Assembly (NCBI GenBank): GCA_025351425.1
Contig: JANXVY010000094.1
Coordinates: 1-64,000 of the forward strand
DNA from: Hyphomicrobium sp.
GTDB lineage: Bacteria > Pseudomonadota > Alphaproteobacteria > Rhizobiales > Hyphomicrobiaceae
Length of the DNA: 64,000 nucleotides
Direction: 5' to 3'
The notes beneath the pieces were generated by a model. The model did no database searches, was not told the DNA's origin, and saw nothing but the letters and a program-made list of their open reading frames with translations. A program made the position numbers and the translations under genes. The number at the start of each line of letters is the position of its first letter. Within the stretch, counting starts at the first letter, position 1. Positions 11,516-21,334 of this stretch are shown here, piece by piece.

Positions 11516-12930
11516 TGGGCGGCCTCGACGTCGAGCCACTCGGCGAGCGCATGGGCCCATTCGGTCGATTGACCCGCGCCGAGGAAAATCACGCTGTCGC
11601 CCGAGCGGCCGTGACGGCGCAGCAAGGGCACGATCTCGCGTGCGCTATCGATTGCGACCACTGGCTTGCCGGCGGCTGCGATGCCGCGCGCGAGGGAATG
11701 CTGGTCGATGCCTTCGATGGGCTGTTCGCCGGCCGAGTAGAGCGGGGCGACGATCACGCTATCGGCGTCTTTGAAGCAGGCGCAGAACTCGCCGAACAGG
11801 TCGCGCACGCGGGTATAGCGGTGCGGCTCGACGATGGCGATGATGCGGCCACGCGCGCCGCCGCGGGCTGCGGCCAAGACCGCCGCGATCTCGGCGGGGT
11901 GATGGCCATAGTCGTCATAGATCGTCAACCCATTCCACGTGCCCGCGACCTGATAGCGGCGTTTTACGCCCGAGAAGTTGGCAAGGGCTGCACGGATCGT
12001 GTCGTCGGGCACGCCGGCTTCGGTCGCGACAGCAATGGCCGACAGCGCGTTCAATGCATTGTGGTGCCCCGGCAGCGGCAGGGACCATGCCCGCAACTGA
12101 CGCGCGCCGCCCTTCACGCGGGGGCCGAGATCGGCGTCGAACAGCATCTGGCCCCGGTCGAAGCTGATGCCCTTCAGCATCAGGTCGCAGCCTTCGCCCG
12201 CGCCGTACGTCAGCAGGCGGCGGCCGTCGTTGCGCAGGGCCAGCCGCTCTATCATTTCGCGGACCACAGGATGGTCGGTGCAGGTGACGGTGAGGCCGTA
12301 GAACGGGATGTTCTTGTAGAAGGCTTCGAATTCGCGATGCATGTTCTCGACCGTCTTGAAATGATCGAGGTGCTCAGGGTCGATGTTGGTCACGATGCCG
12401 ATTTCGGTCGGCAGCTTGGTGAAAGTGCCATCGCTTTCGTCGGCCTCGACGATCATCCACGGACCCTTGCCGAGACGTGCGTTCGAGCCCCAGGCGTTGA
12501 TGATGCCGCCAGTGATCACGGTCGGGTCGAGGCTCCCTTCCGTGAAAATGTGCGAGATGAGCGAGGTGGTCGTCGTCTTGCCATGGGTGCCGGTAACCGA
12601 CACGGTCTGGTAGAGGCGCATCAGTTCGGCAAGGATTTCCGCGCGGCGCACGATCTGCAGCCCCTTTGCGCGGGCGGCGTCGAGTTCGGGGTTGCCTTTC
12701 TTGACCGCGGTCGAGATGACGACCGTGCGGGCGCCGACCAGGTTGATCGCATCGTGGCCGATGAAGATGCGGATGCCCTTGGCGCGCAGGCGGCGGACGT
12801 TGGCGCCATCCTTCTGGTCGCTGCCTTGGACCGTATAGCCCTTGGCCAGCAGGATTTCGGCTATGGCGCTCATGCCTATGCCGCCGATCCCGATGATGTG
12901 AAACGTTCCAACGTCGCGTGGCATCTGCAT
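11512..12930 (-). CDS. murC: UDP-N-acetylmuramate--L-alanine ligase MurC
   Basis: Adds L-Ala to UDP-MurNAc. The ATG at 12930 gives 472 residues starting [20 protein letters not shown], matching the Rossmann loop of the family; the open frame extends 16 codons further but into unrelated sequence. The ATP-binding loop GTHGKTTTT starts at residue 114, with DESDGTF and [10 protein letters not shown] typical of the central Mur ligase domain and [10 protein letters not shown] in the C-terminal domain. It lies 16 bases after murG and overlaps murB. Confidence 0.97.
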   Translation of the reverse strand: MQMPRDVGTFHIIGIGGIGMSAIAEILLAKGYTVQGSDQKDGANVRRLRAKGIRIFIGHDAINLVGARTVVISTAVKKGNPELDAARAKGLQIVRRAEILAELMRLYQTVSVTGTHGKTTTTSLISHIFTEGSLDPTVITGGIINAWGSNARLGKGPWMIVEADESDGTFTKLPTEIGIVTNIDPEHLDHFKTVENMHREFEAFYKNIPFYGLTVTCTDHPVVREMIERLALRNDGRRLLTYGAGEGCDLMLKGISFDRGQMLFDADLGPRVKGGARQLRAWSLPLPGHHNALNALSAIAVATEAGVPDDTIRAALANFSGVKRRYQVAGTWNGLTIYDDYGHHPAEIAAVLAAARGGARGRIIAIVEPHRYTRVRDLFGEFCACFKDADSVIVAPLYSAGEQPIEGIDQHSLARGIAAAGKPVVAIDSAREIVPLLRRHGRSGDSVIFLGAGQSTEWAHALAEWLDVEAAQ

Positions 12931-12946
12931 GGGTCGTGGGTCTCCA

Positions 12947-14083
12947 CTATTCCTTGGACGCAACCGTTGGCGCCGCATTTTGTTGGCCTGCGCCCGCCAT
13001 CAGGGCGACCGCTAAATCCGCCAAACGCTCCACCGCATCGGGACGGCCTTGCGCCTTTGCCGCCGTGGCCGCATTCGCGAGCATCGCCGGCCGAGCGATC
13101 AGCATTTCGACCTCGGCTGCCAGCCGGTCGGCTGACAGATCCTTTTGCTCGATACACCAAGCGCCGCCCGATTCGGCAAGCCTGCGAGCATTATGCAGCT
13201 GATCGTTGTCGAGGGAATGTGGCAAGGGCACCAGGATCGACGGGCGGCCGATGACCGTCAATTCCGCAACCGTGGAGGCGCCCGCGCGGCCTATGACGAG
13301 ATGGCTCCCTGCCATGCGGAACGGCAAGTCCTTGAAGAAGCTCGCGACTTCGGCGCGAATGCCTTTGGAGGCGTAAGCGGCCTTCACGCGGGCGAGGTCT
13401 TCCTCGCGGGCCTGCTGGGTGACGCTCAGCCGGTCGCGCATCGAGGGGGGCAGCAGGGACAGGGCGACAGGAACCACATCCGAAAAAAAACGGGCGCCCT
13501 GGCTGCCGCCGAAAACCAGCAGGTTTACGGGCTGGCTCGGCTCGGGGCGCCAATAGTGGCGCTGCGCCGCTTCGATGACGACGCTGCGGACCGGATTGCC
13601 CGTGTGATGGGCCTTTGCCAACAGCGGGCCCTCTATTCCGGACGTCGCTGCAAACGATGTGGCGATGGCGTCGACGCGGCTCGACAGCATGCGGTTGGCC
13701 CGGCCCAGAATCGCATTCTGCTCGTGGATAGCCGTTGGGATGTTGCGCAGTTTGGCGGCCATGAGCGGGGGAAACGTGGGGTAGCCGCCGAACCCCAAGA
13801 CAAGGCTGGGGCGCACCTCTCCCAATAGCTTATGCGCGACGGCGAGGCCCCGGCTCAGCTGGATCGCGGCCAAAGCCGCCTTCAACGCGTTGCCGCCGGT
13901 TCCCGAGGGGACTTGATAGACGTTGCGGGCGGGAAACCCGGTACCGTATCGATCGCCCCGGGTGTCGGTCACCAAGTCGACGGGTATACCGCGCCGGCCC
14001 AGCGCCTCCGCCAGAGCAAATGCTGGAAACAGATGGCCGCCGGTTCCCCCAGCGGCCAGCATGACAGACGCCTGCCCGTTCAT
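12947..14083 (-). CDS. murG: UDP-GlcNAc:lipid I N-acetylglucosaminyltransferase MurG
   Basis: Converts lipid I to lipid II on the cytosolic face of the inner membrane. The first glycine loop GGTGGHLFPA (about 13-22) is the classic MurG signature; the second half carries VIGRAGASTVAEL and PLPHSLDNDQLHNA, which bind UDP-GlcNAc. The 378-residue length is usual for alphaproteobacteria. It starts seven bases after ftsW ends and is followed at once by murC. Confidence 0.97.
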   Translation of the reverse strand: MNGQASVMLAAGGTGGHLFPAFALAEALGRRGIPVDLVTDTRGDRYGTGFPARNVYQVPSGTGGNALKAALAAIQLSRGLAVAHKLLGEVRPSLVLGFGGYPTFPPLMAAKLRNIPTAIHEQNAILGRANRMLSSRVDAIATSFAATSGIEGPLLAKAHHTGNPVRSVVIEAAQRHYWRPEPSQPVNLLVFGGSQGARFFSDVVPVALSLLPPSMRDRLSVTQQAREEDLARVKAAYASKGIRAEVASFFKDLPFRMAGSHLVIGRAGASTVAELTVIGRPSILVPLPHSLDNDQLHNARRLAESGGAWCIEQKDLSADRLAAEVEMLIARPAMLANAATAAKAQGRPDAVERLADLAVALMAGAGQQNAAPTVASKE

Positions 14084-14090
14084 GGCGATT

Positions 14091-15284
14091 TCAACTCCCG
14101 CGGCCCATGCTGTTCGCGCTTGATTTTTGCATCCCCGATGGACGTGTTGCTACCAAGCGCGGCTTTTTTACGTTGGCAAGCCCGGTTCGTTTGCGTGTTA
14201 ACGCAATCAGCATGCCGAGTGTCAAGGAAACCGCGAGCGTGGAGGATCCGCCGGCCGAAATGAACGGCAGCGTCATCCCTTTCGCCGGCAGCAGGCCGAC
14301 GTTCACTCCCATGTTGATCAGGGCCTGGAGCGCGAACACCAGCGCAAGCCCCAGGATGGCCAGCCGGTTGGCGCTATCAGGCTCGCTTCTCGCCCGCAGC
14401 ACCGCCTTACCCGCGATAACGGCAAACAGCGCCAGCAAAGCGAGGCAAGCCAAGACGCCGTATTCCTCGGCCAGAACGGCGAAGATGAAATCTGTGTGGG
14501 CGTCGGGCAGCACGATCTTGACAGTGCCTTCGCCGGGACCGCGGCCGAAAAACCCGCCCTCCATGAAGGCTTGCAGGGCGCGGTCGACCTGGGAATGATC
14601 GCCGGCCGAGCCTGCAAAGTGGCGGTCGACCCGGGCCTGGACATGGGGCAGCATCACGTAGGCGCTGCCCGCGCCAGCCGCGCCAATCGCGCCGATCGCA
14701 ATCGCGCCAATGCGGGACTGGCCCGAGACAACGTACAGCGCGCCCCAGACGAAGCCGACCAGTAACGTCTGTCCGAAGTCGGGCTCCAGGATCAGGAGCA
14801 CGGCCATGGCGATCATCAGGGCACAAGCAACCGCGAGGGCCGGCATATCCGGACGGCGCTTGGTTTCGGCGAACAGCCAGGCCGACATCACGATGAAGCC
14901 GGGCTTGGCGAACTCGGAGGGCTGGAGCGTTTGGCCAAGAATGGGCAGCCACCGGCGCGCACCGTTGATCTCGGTGCCCGCAAACAGCACAGCAATGAGC
15001 CCGGCAAGGCTTGCCGCGAGGGTCACCAGTGCGAGGCGGCGGACCTGGGCTGGCGACAACAACGAAACAGCGATCATCACCGCCGCGCCTAGCCCTGCGA
15101 AGACGAACTGCCGCCAGACGAAATGATAGGTCGCGAAGCTGCGCTTCATCGCAATCGCAGGACTGGCTGCGAGCGACAGCAGCAGCCCCGCGCCCATCAG
15201 CGCGAAGATCAGCACGATCAGCTGGCGGTCGACGGTGAACCACCATTCCGCGAGGCGCGAGCGATCTGTGCGCGAAAAGCTCAT
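14091..15284 (-). CDS. ftsW: Lipid II polymerase FtsW (SEDS family)
   Basis: Septal peptidoglycan glycosyltransferase working with FtsI. Start chosen at ATG 15284, which overlaps the murD stop as ATGA and gives 397 residues; the longer frame has an Arg-rich extension lying inside murD. About ten hydrophobic segments are visible. Signatures include LQPSEFAKPGFI, and the LPFISAGGSSTL segment near the C-terminus that is diagnostic for SEDS proteins. AVLAEEYG, in the large loop region, is also typical. Confidence 0.95.
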   Translation of the reverse strand: MSFSRTDRSRLAEWWFTVDRQLIVLIFALMGAGLLLSLAASPAIAMKRSFATYHFVWRQFVFAGLGAAVMIAVSLLSPAQVRRLALVTLAASLAGLIAVLFAGTEINGARRWLPILGQTLQPSEFAKPGFIVMSAWLFAETKRRPDMPALAVACALMIAMAVLLILEPDFGQTLLVGFVWGALYVVSGQSRIGAIAIGAIGAAGAGSAYVMLPHVQARVDRHFAGSAGDHSQVDRALQAFMEGGFFGRGPGEGTVKIVLPDAHTDFIFAVLAEEYGVLACLALLALFAVIAGKAVLRARSEPDSANRLAILGLALVFALQALINMGVNVGLLPAKGMTLPFISAGGSSTLAVSLTLGMLIALTRKRTGLANVKKPRLVATRPSGMQKSSANSMGRGS

Positions 15285-16747
15285 GTGGGTTTTCTCGGCG
15301 TGAAACCGGGCAGCGCCTGGACGAGCGCGCGGAAAACGTCGCCGCGCTTTTCGAAGTTTGCGAACTGGTCGTAGCTTGCGCACGCCGGCGACAGAAGGAC
15401 GACGGGCTCGGCGGCCTTCGATGCGGTCGCATCCGCCGCCGCTTTGGCGACGGCGATGTCGAGGGTGCCGCAGCGCTCGTACGAAACAGTGCCGTCGAGA
15501 GTCGCCGCAAACTCTTCGGTGGCTGCGCCGATCAGGTAGGCTTTGGCGATGCCGGGGAAATAGGGCTTGAGGCTCTCGATGCCACCGTCCTTGGGCTTGC
15601 CGCCAAGGATCCAGTACACGTTCTTCGGGAACGAGAGTAGCGCCTTTTCCGTGCTGTCGGCATTCGTCGCCTTGCTGTCGTTGATGAACAGCACCTCACC
15701 CACCCGCCCGATCTCCTCCATGCGATGAGGAAGGCCTGGGTACGTTCGCAATCCATGCTGCACGTCCTCGTCGTAGAGCCCCTGTAGCTTTGTTGCGACT
15801 GTCGCAGCCAGCGCATTTTGCGCGTTGTGACGACCCCGCAACGTGCTGATGTCGGCGAGGTCAGCAATCTGTCGGTGGTCGGTCCAATTCGTCGTGTGTT
15901 CGAACGGTTTGGAGCTGTCGAGCGGCGGCGACCAGATTTCACTTCCGCGCAGCGTCCAGGTATGGTCGGATGTCCTCTTCGTTGACACCATGTCCAGCCC
16001 GATCCGGCGAGCGACCGGTACGTAGAAGCGATCTGCGATACGCTGGCACGTCTCGTCGTCGATTCCGAGCACTACGTTGTTCGCACTTTCGATCAGCCGC
16101 TCCTTGATCGCCGCGTAATTCTCCATCGCCAGCGCCAGATCGTTCGCCGGGCCGTGACGGTCCAGATGATCCGGCGTGATGTTCAAGAGCACGCCGACGG
16201 TTGGATTGACCGACGGTGTCAGGTCGATTTGGAACGAGCTCATCTCGATCACGTGATAACGGCCCATCGCAGGCGGCTCCAACGCCAGGACCGGCACGCC
16301 GATGTTGCCGCCCATCTGCACGTCGCGGCCAGCCTCGCGCAGGATGTGCGCGATCAGTGCCGTCGTCGTCGATTTGCCGTTCGTCCCCGTGATCGCGATA
16401 AACGGCGCATCCGGGGCGATTTTGTTGCGCTCGCGGCAGAACAGCTCTATGTCGCCGATCACCTCGGCGCAGGCCGCGCGTGCTTTCAGTACCGTCCAGT
16501 GCGGCTCGGGATAATTGAGCGGCACGCCCGGCGCCAGCACAAGTGCTGCGAACATCGACCAGTCCGCCGTGCTCAAATCGACCAGCGGCACGCCCGCCTT
16601 GTGCGCGCCATCGCGCCCCGCCTGCCCGTCGTCCCAAGCCGCAACCGTCGCGCCACCCGCCATCAAGGCCTGCGCCGTCGCTTTGCCCGACGCGCCCAGC
16701 CCGAAGACCGCGACTGTCTTGCCATTAAATGTTGTGACCGGGATCAC
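15281..16747 (-). CDS. murD: UDP-N-acetylmuramoylalanine--D-glutamate ligase MurD
   Basis: Adds D-Glu to UDP-MurNAc-L-Ala. I choose GTG 16747 because a strong purine-rich site (GAGGGGGAAGAG) lies just upstream and the frame before it is a dispersed repeat. The 488-residue product has FGLGASGKAT, the ATP loop GTNGKSTTT from 121, NITPDHLDRH and the C-terminal NDSKATN and LGGKPKDGG. Residues about 240-305 are longer and more polar than I expect for the family (see findings). The stop overlaps the ftsW start. Confidence 0.96.
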   Translation of the reverse strand: MIPVTTFNGKTVAVFGLGASGKATAQALMAGGATVAAWDDGQAGRDGAHKAGVPLVDLSTADWSMFAALVLAPGVPLNYPEPHWTVLKARAACAEVIGDIELFCRERNKIAPDAPFIAITGTNGKSTTTALIAHILREAGRDVQMGGNIGVPVLALEPPAMGRYHVIEMSSFQIDLTPSVNPTVGVLLNITPDHLDRHGPANDLALAMENYAAIKERLIESANNVVLGIDDETCQRIADRFYVPVARRIGLDMVSTKRTSDHTWTLRGSEIWSPPLDSSKPFEHTTNWTDHRQIADLADISTLRGRHNAQNALAATVATKLQGLYDEDVQHGLRTYPGLPHRMEEIGRVGEVLFINDSKATNADSTEKALLSFPKNVYWILGGKPKDGGIESLKPYFPGIAKAYLIGAATEEFAATLDGTVSYERCGTLDIAVAKAAADATASKAAEPVVLLSPACASYDQFANFEKRGDVFRALVQALPGFTPRKPT

Positions 16748-16749
16748 GT

Positions 16750-16870
16750 CTCTTCCCCCTCGCCCCATTCCTGCACTCAATGGGGAGAGGGTTAGGGGCG
16801 GCGTCAAGCATCGGCGCCTGTTGCCGCCCCTCACCCTGACCCTCTCCCCGTGAGGACGGGGAGTGGGGAC
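16750..16870. repeat. Large palindromic dispersed repeat (CCCTCTCCCC family), intergenic copy
   Basis: The 138-base gap between mraY and murD is mostly this element: CCCCATT...AATGGGGAGAGGGTTAGGGGCGGC, then its inverse GCCGCCCCTCACCCTGACCCTCTCCCC and a terminal GGGGAG. The inverted halves meet near 16815. The same element is found inside murF (19504-19633) and between truB and rbfA (46498-46665). It supplies the purine-rich ribosome-binding region of murD. Confidence 0.8.
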
Positions 16871-16885
16871 TATGCCGTGATTCGC

Positions 16886-17971
16886 TTACCGCAGCTTCAA
16901 CGTCGCGAGGCCGATCAGGGCGAGGATGACCGATATGATCCAGAAGCGAACCACAACCGTCGGCTCGGACCAGCCTTTCTGCTCGAAATGGTGATGGAGC
17001 GGGGCCATCCGGAACACGCGCTTCCCCGTCAGCTTGAAGGACGCCACCTGGATGATGACCGAGAGCGTCTCCAGCACGAACAGGCCGCCCACGACCGCCA
17101 GCACGATCTCGTGCTTCGTCGCCACCGCAATCGCGCCCAGCATGCCGCCCAACGCGAGCGAGCCCGTATCGCCCATAAAGATCATGGCGGGCGGCGCGTT
17201 GAACCACAGGAAGCCTAGCCCTGCGCCAATCATTGCGCCGCACAGGATCGCCAGTTCCCCCGTGCCGGCCACATAGTTGAGTTGCAGGTAGGTTGCAAAC
17301 TTGGCGTTGCCGATCAGGTAGGCGATCAACCCGAACGTCGCCGCCGCGATCATCACCGGCACGATCGCCAGTCCGTCGAGGCCGTCGGTGAAATTGACTG
17401 CGTTGCCCGCGCCCGTGATGACGAACGAGCCCAGGAACACGAAACCGAACACTCCCAAATGAATCAGCACGTTCTTGAAAAACGGTACCGTCAGCGCGTC
17501 CTGCAGGTTGGTCTTGCTCAGCGACATAATCAGGTAGGTCGCGACGGCTGCGACCAGCACTTCGAGCAGCAGCCTGAACCGGCCGCCGAAGCCAGAGCTC
17601 GTGCGTTTCGTTACCTTCAAATAATCGTCGTAGAAGCCAATAATCCCATAGGCAACCGTCACGCCGAAGACGATCCATACGTAGGGGTTCTTGAGATTGG
17701 CCCAGAACAGAGTACCAACCGTGATGCCGGCCAATATCATCAAACCGCCCATGGTCGGGGTGCCGCGCTTGGCCAGGTGCGTCTTAGGCCCGTCTTCGCG
17801 GATCGGCTGGCCTTTGCCCTGCTTGATGCGCAGCAAATCGATGATGCCGGGGCCGAACAGCATCACGAACAGGAGCGAGGTAAAGATCGCGCCGCCGGTG
17901 CGAAACGTTTGATATTTGAAGACGTTCAACGCGCCGATCTGGTCGCTGAACTGGATCAATTCATAAAGCAT
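16886..17971 (-). CDS. mraY: Phospho-N-acetylmuramoyl-pentapeptide transferase MraY
   Basis: Integral membrane enzyme that makes lipid I from UDP-MurNAc-pentapeptide and undecaprenyl phosphate. The 361-residue protein has ten hydrophobic segments. Conserved blocks are [21 protein letters not shown] with the Asp pair needed for catalysis, [22 protein letters not shown], and [11 protein letters not shown], the family's HHH signature. It lies between murF (42-base gap) and murD (138-base gap containing a repeat). Confidence 0.98.
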   Translation of the reverse strand: MLYELIQFSDQIGALNVFKYQTFRTGGAIFTSLLFVMLFGPGIIDLLRIKQGKGQPIREDGPKTHLAKRGTPTMGGLMILAGITVGTLFWANLKNPYVWIVFGVTVAYGIIGFYDDYLKVTKRTSSGFGGRFRLLLEVLVAAVATYLIMSLSKTNLQDALTVPFFKNVLIHLGVFGFVFLGSFVITGAGNAVNFTDGLDGLAIVPVMIAAATFGLIAYLIGNAKFATYLQLNYVAGTGELAILCGAMIGAGLGFLWFNAPPAMIFMGDTGSLALGGMLGAIAVATKHEIVLAVVGGLFVLETLSVIIQVASFKLTGKRVFRMAPLHHHFEQKGWSEPTVVVRFWIISVILALIGLATLKLR

Positions 17972-18013
17972 TGCGTCCCCTTACCTTCCCCTCAGACGTG
18001 GCGGCGAACCCCC

Positions 18014-19693
18014 TCAAGTTGAGCCGCACCCGTCTGAGAGCCTCGCACTATGGCTTTTTTTGAGCGCGTCCACGAGGGTGGACAGCTTCATCCCGTTCGA
18101 GCCCTTGATCATAACGACGTCGCCGCCCTTAACCGTCGCCAGCAGCGGCGCTTCGAGCTCGCGCGCCGTCAACGCCCAGCCGTCTTTGGCACGTTTTTCG
18201 GCGGGTAGCGCGTCGTACAAATGTCTCATGAGCGGCCCGCAGGCAAACACTAGATCGACGCCCGCCTGTTCGATCGGCGCCACTAGGTCGCGATGGAGCT
18301 CTGTTGACTGCTCGCCCAGCTCCAACATGTCGCCCAGGACTGCGATGCGGCGGCCGATCATAGGCTTTCCGTTGGCGTTGAGCCATTGAGCGGGATTATT
18401 CAACAGAAGAATCCCTAAAGCGGCTCGTACCGACGCGGGATTTGCATTGTAGCTTTCGTCAAAGATGTCCAACGAAGACGGGCCATCTGCAATTAGCTTC
18501 GGCACTGAAACCGTGGTTCTACGGCCACGCCCATCAACTGGCCCTAGCGTACTTAGTGGCCGCAGTGCGTCACGAATCCTCTTGAGCGATGATGGTAATG
18601 TGGTCGGTTGAAGCACTGTGAAGAGCGCTGCAACAACAGCGAGGGAGTTGTCTGCATTGTGCTGTCCAACCTGTCTGAGTTCATACTGAATTATGCTAGG
18701 TGCGTTATTGCCGTCGGGATTGCGAGTAGGAATTTGTAGTTTAATGACGGATCTGGACGGGTTAGGAATTAGCAATATCAGGATTACATCCGAGCCCGTC
18801 ACGCTACCAAATGAGATGCATCTTACGGATCGCTCTTTGGCGCGGGACTCCAGTAGATCAAAATACTGGTTTTCTCGCGGGAGGATCGCTGTATCGCCAG
18901 CTGCAAGGCCAAGAAATATTTCCGCCTTCGCGTCCGCGATTTCAGAGACGTCCTTGAAGTTGCCCAGGTGCGCGGGCGCTATGGTGGTGATAATCGCCAC
19001 ATGCGGACGAACCATCGGCGACAGCAGCGCGATCTCGCCTGCGTGATTCATGCCGATCTCGAACACGGCGTATTCCGTCTCGGCCGGCATGCGCGCCAAC
19101 GTCAGCGGCACGCCCCAATGGTTGTTGTACGACTTTTCACTCGCGTGCGTTTTGCCAAGCGGTGTCAGGCACGCGCGCAGCATCTCTTTCGTCGTCGTCT
19201 TGCCGGCCGAGCCGGTCACGGCGATCACACGCGCCTCTGGCGACAGCCGCGCACGCGCGACGCTGCCAAGTCGACGAAGTGCCTCCAACGGGGCTTCATC
19301 CGGTGCTATGCCATCTGCGGAATAGTCGACCCGCAACAGGCGCGGGTCGGTGTTGCCAGCGTCATAGTCGCGCCGCACGAGCGCTGCGGCCGCACCCCGC
19401 TCGAACGCCAGCGCCACGAAGTCGTGGCCGTCGCGGACGTCTTTCAGCGCCACAAACAGATCGCCGGGCTTCAACGTCCGTGTGTCGATCGAGATGCCGG
19501 ATATTCCCTCTCCCAGCTGCTTTGCGGGGAGAGGGTCAGGGTGAGGGGCGGCGCCAGGCAATGGCCCATCCTCGTTGCCGCCCCTCACCCCGACCCTCTC
19601 CCCATCCAAGCGCAGACGATGGGGAGAGGGGGTGTCGACGTGCGCACCTGTCGCGGCGACAATGTCAGCCAACTTCCACAGCGGTTCTGTCAT
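18014..19693 (-). CDS. murF: UDP-N-acetylmuramoyl-tripeptide--D-alanyl-D-alanine ligase MurF (with in-frame repeat insert)
   Basis: Adds D-Ala-D-Ala to complete the UDP-MurNAc-pentapeptide. The ATP loop GSAGKTTTKE starts at residue 161, with HAGEIALLSP, NHAD-like and DESYNANPASVRAAL motifs further on. At 559 residues it is longer than usual (about 450-480). Residues 21-63 are translated from a palindromic dispersed repeat and are rich in Pro, Gly, Arg and Asp (for example PHPDPLPAKQ); they fall between the first helix and the SGISIDTRTLKPGDLF strand. A second oddity is the AT-rich stretch at 18541-18860 (about residues 278-384). The start overlaps the murE stop as ATGA. Confidence 0.95.
   Translation of the reverse strand: MTEPLWKLADIVAATGAHVDTPSPHRLRLDGERVGVRGGNEDGPLPGAAPHPDPLPAKQLGEGISGISIDTRTLKPGDLFVALKDVRDGHDFVALAFERGAAAALVRRDYDAGNTDPRLLRVDYSADGIAPDEAPLEALRRLGSVARARLSPEARVIAVTGSAGKTTTKEMLRACLTPLGKTHASEKSYNNHWGVPLTLARMPAETEYAVFEIGMNHAGEIALLSPMVRPHVAIITTIAPAHLGNFKDVSEIADAKAEIFLGLAAGDTAILPRENQYFDLLESRAKERSVRCISFGSVTGSDVILILLIPNPSRSVIKLQIPTRNPDGNNAPSIIQYELRQVGQHNADNSLAVVAALFTVLQPTTLPSSLKRIRDALRPLSTLGPVDGRGRRTTVSVPKLIADGPSSLDIFDESYNANPASVRAALGILLLNNPAQWLNANGKPMIGRRIAVLGDMLELGEQSTELHRDLVAPIEQAGVDLVFACGPLMRHLYDALPAEKRAKDGWALTARELEAPLLATVKGGDVVMIKGSNGMKLSTLVDALKKSHSARLSDGCGST
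19504..19633. repeat. Palindromic dispersed repeat inserted in frame within murF
   Basis: The + strand reads CCCTCTCCC...GGGGAGAGGGTCAGGGTGAG then GGCGGC, and after a short centre the inverse GCCGCCCCTCACCCCGACCC and TCTCCCC...GGGGAGAGGG. This matches the intergenic copies at 16750 and 46498. Here it contributes about 43 codons to murF without stop or frameshift. Confidence 0.85.
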
Positions 19694-21201
19694 ATCGCGT
19701 ACTCCGCCATCGCGGACCGCAGCACCTCATGGTCGCTGAACGGCAGCACCTGCGTCCCCACGATCTGGCCGGTTTCGTGGCCCTTGCCGGCAACGACGAC
19801 AACATCGCCGGGCTCCATCATCGAAACCGCCGTCCGGATCGCTTCGGCGCGGTCGCCGATCTCCGAAGTGTTTTTCAATGCCCGCGATTGTGGCGTCGGC
19901 TCAGACCGCAAGACTTGGGTCATATAAATCCCTTGCACTATTTCGGCTCGGATCGCCGCCGGAACTTCGGTGCGCGGGTTGTCGTCGGTCACGATGACGA
20001 CGTCGGCTTTTTCAACCGCAATCTTGCCCATGATCGGCCGCTTGCCGCGGTCCCGGTCGCCGCCGCAGCCGAACACACAGATCAGCCTGCCGGTCGCGAA
20101 CGGGCGCAGCGCATCGAGGGCGGCCGCGAGCGCTTCGGGTTTGTGGGCGTAGTCAACGACGCCGAGGCCGCCGTTCGCCCGGCCGATGATTTCGAGCCGT
20201 CCTTTGACGCCTTTCAGGTGAGGCAAGGCTGCCATCATTGCCGCAGGATCTTCGCCGGTTGCGATTGCCAACCCTGCGGCCACCAGTGCATTCAACGCCT
20301 GATAGGTGCCGACCAGCGGCAGGTTCACGGTGTAGGTCACCCCTGCGTGCCGGATGTCCAAGCGTTGGCCGAACCCGTCCGGGCTGACAGACACGAGCTC
20401 CAAGGTGCCGCCGTTCACGCCCACCGTGACGATTTCGAGGCTATGGCTGCGTGCCGCTTCCAGCACGTCGAGCGCGTGCGCATCATCGGCGTTCACGACG
20501 GCTGTGCTGCCGGGCGGCAAAACGTTCAGGAATAGCCGCAACTTGGCGGCCAGATAGGCGGCGACCGTCGCATGGTAATCCAGATGATCGCGGCCGAGGT
20601 TGGTGAAGGCACCCGCCTTCAGCTTTATGCCGTCCAGGCGGAACTGATCGAGCCCGTGGGAGGAGGCTTCCATCGCCAGATGGGTCACGCCCTCGGCGCG
20701 CAATTCGGCGAGCGTGCGGGCGAGCGTGATCGGATCGGGCGTCGTCAGCGTGCCGTAGCTCGCGCCGCCCGGTTTCACGATGCCGAGCGTGCCGAGGGAA
20801 GCCGCCTTGTGGCCGGCGTGGGCGAAAATCTGGCGGGTGAATTCGGCGACCGACGTCTTGCCGCTCGTTCCCGTCACGGCGACGATCGTTTCAGGACCGG
20901 GTCCATAAAATCGAGCGGCCATGCGGGCAAGAGCGAGCCGCGGTTCGACGGCGCGCACGACCGGCACGGCGAACGGCTCCGGCAGCACAACGTCGTCGCC
21001 GACGAGAACCGCCGCGGCGCCTTTCGACACCGCGTCATCGATGAACTCGTTGCCATGCGCCTTGAAGCCTGGAACCGCTGCAAACAGAGTGCCCGGCACG
21101 ACGGCGCGGCTGTCCGCCGTCAGCCCGGTAATGGCGACGCTTGCGCAATCGCTGCCGGCGGAAACTTCCAGACCCAGGAGATCGGTGAGAGGCTTCGTCA
21201 T
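19690..21201 (-). CDS. murE: UDP-MurNAc-L-Ala-D-Glu--2,6-diaminopimelate ligase MurE
   Basis: Adds the third stem-peptide residue. The DNPR motif in VTDDNPRTE is the signature of meso-diaminopimelate specificity, so the wall is DAP type. The ATP loop GTSGKTS begins near residue 111. Three in-frame ATGs (21216, 21213, 21201) compete and none has a clear ribosome site; I choose the one giving MTKPLTDLL, 503 residues. The stop overlaps murF. A 190-base spacer with a dispersed repeat separates it from ftsI. Confidence 0.95.
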   Translation of the reverse strand: MTKPLTDLLGLEVSAGSDCASVAITGLTADSRAVVPGTLFAAVPGFKAHGNEFIDDAVSKGAAAVLVGDDVVLPEPFAVPVVRAVEPRLALARMAARFYGPGPETIVAVTGTSGKTSVAEFTRQIFAHAGHKAASLGTLGIVKPGGASYGTLTTPDPITLARTLAELRAEGVTHLAMEASSHGLDQFRLDGIKLKAGAFTNLGRDHLDYHATVAAYLAAKLRLFLNVLPPGSTAVVNADDAHALDVLEAARSHSLEIVTVGVNGGTLELVSVSPDGFGQRLDIRHAGVTYTVNLPLVGTYQALNALVAAGLAIATGEDPAAMMAALPHLKGVKGRLEIIGRANGGLGVVDYAHKPEALAAALDALRPFATGRLICVFGCGGDRDRGKRPIMGKIAVEKADVVIVTDDNPRTEVPAAIRAEIVQGIYMTQVLRSEPTPQSRALKNTSEIGDRAEAIRTAVSMMEPGDVVVVAGKGHETGQIVGTQVLPFSDHEVLRSAMAEYAI

Positions 21202-21334
21202 TGCCGTCGGCATCATCGCGCGCTGTTTTGGGGGTTGTGCAGGTTCGTTGCGATCGCCCGAGCCCTCGCTGGTTCATATGGTCCGCGGCTGGTTGCGTCA
21301 AACGTTAGGGACTTTCCGAAGCTCGGTTGCATCG

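Noticed and set aside
11473-13254. 593-residue open frame on the + strand opposite murC and parts of murB/murG
   Set aside because: It is antisense to three well-supported genes, has no family motifs and arises because high-GC codon bias leaves few stops in the opposite frame.
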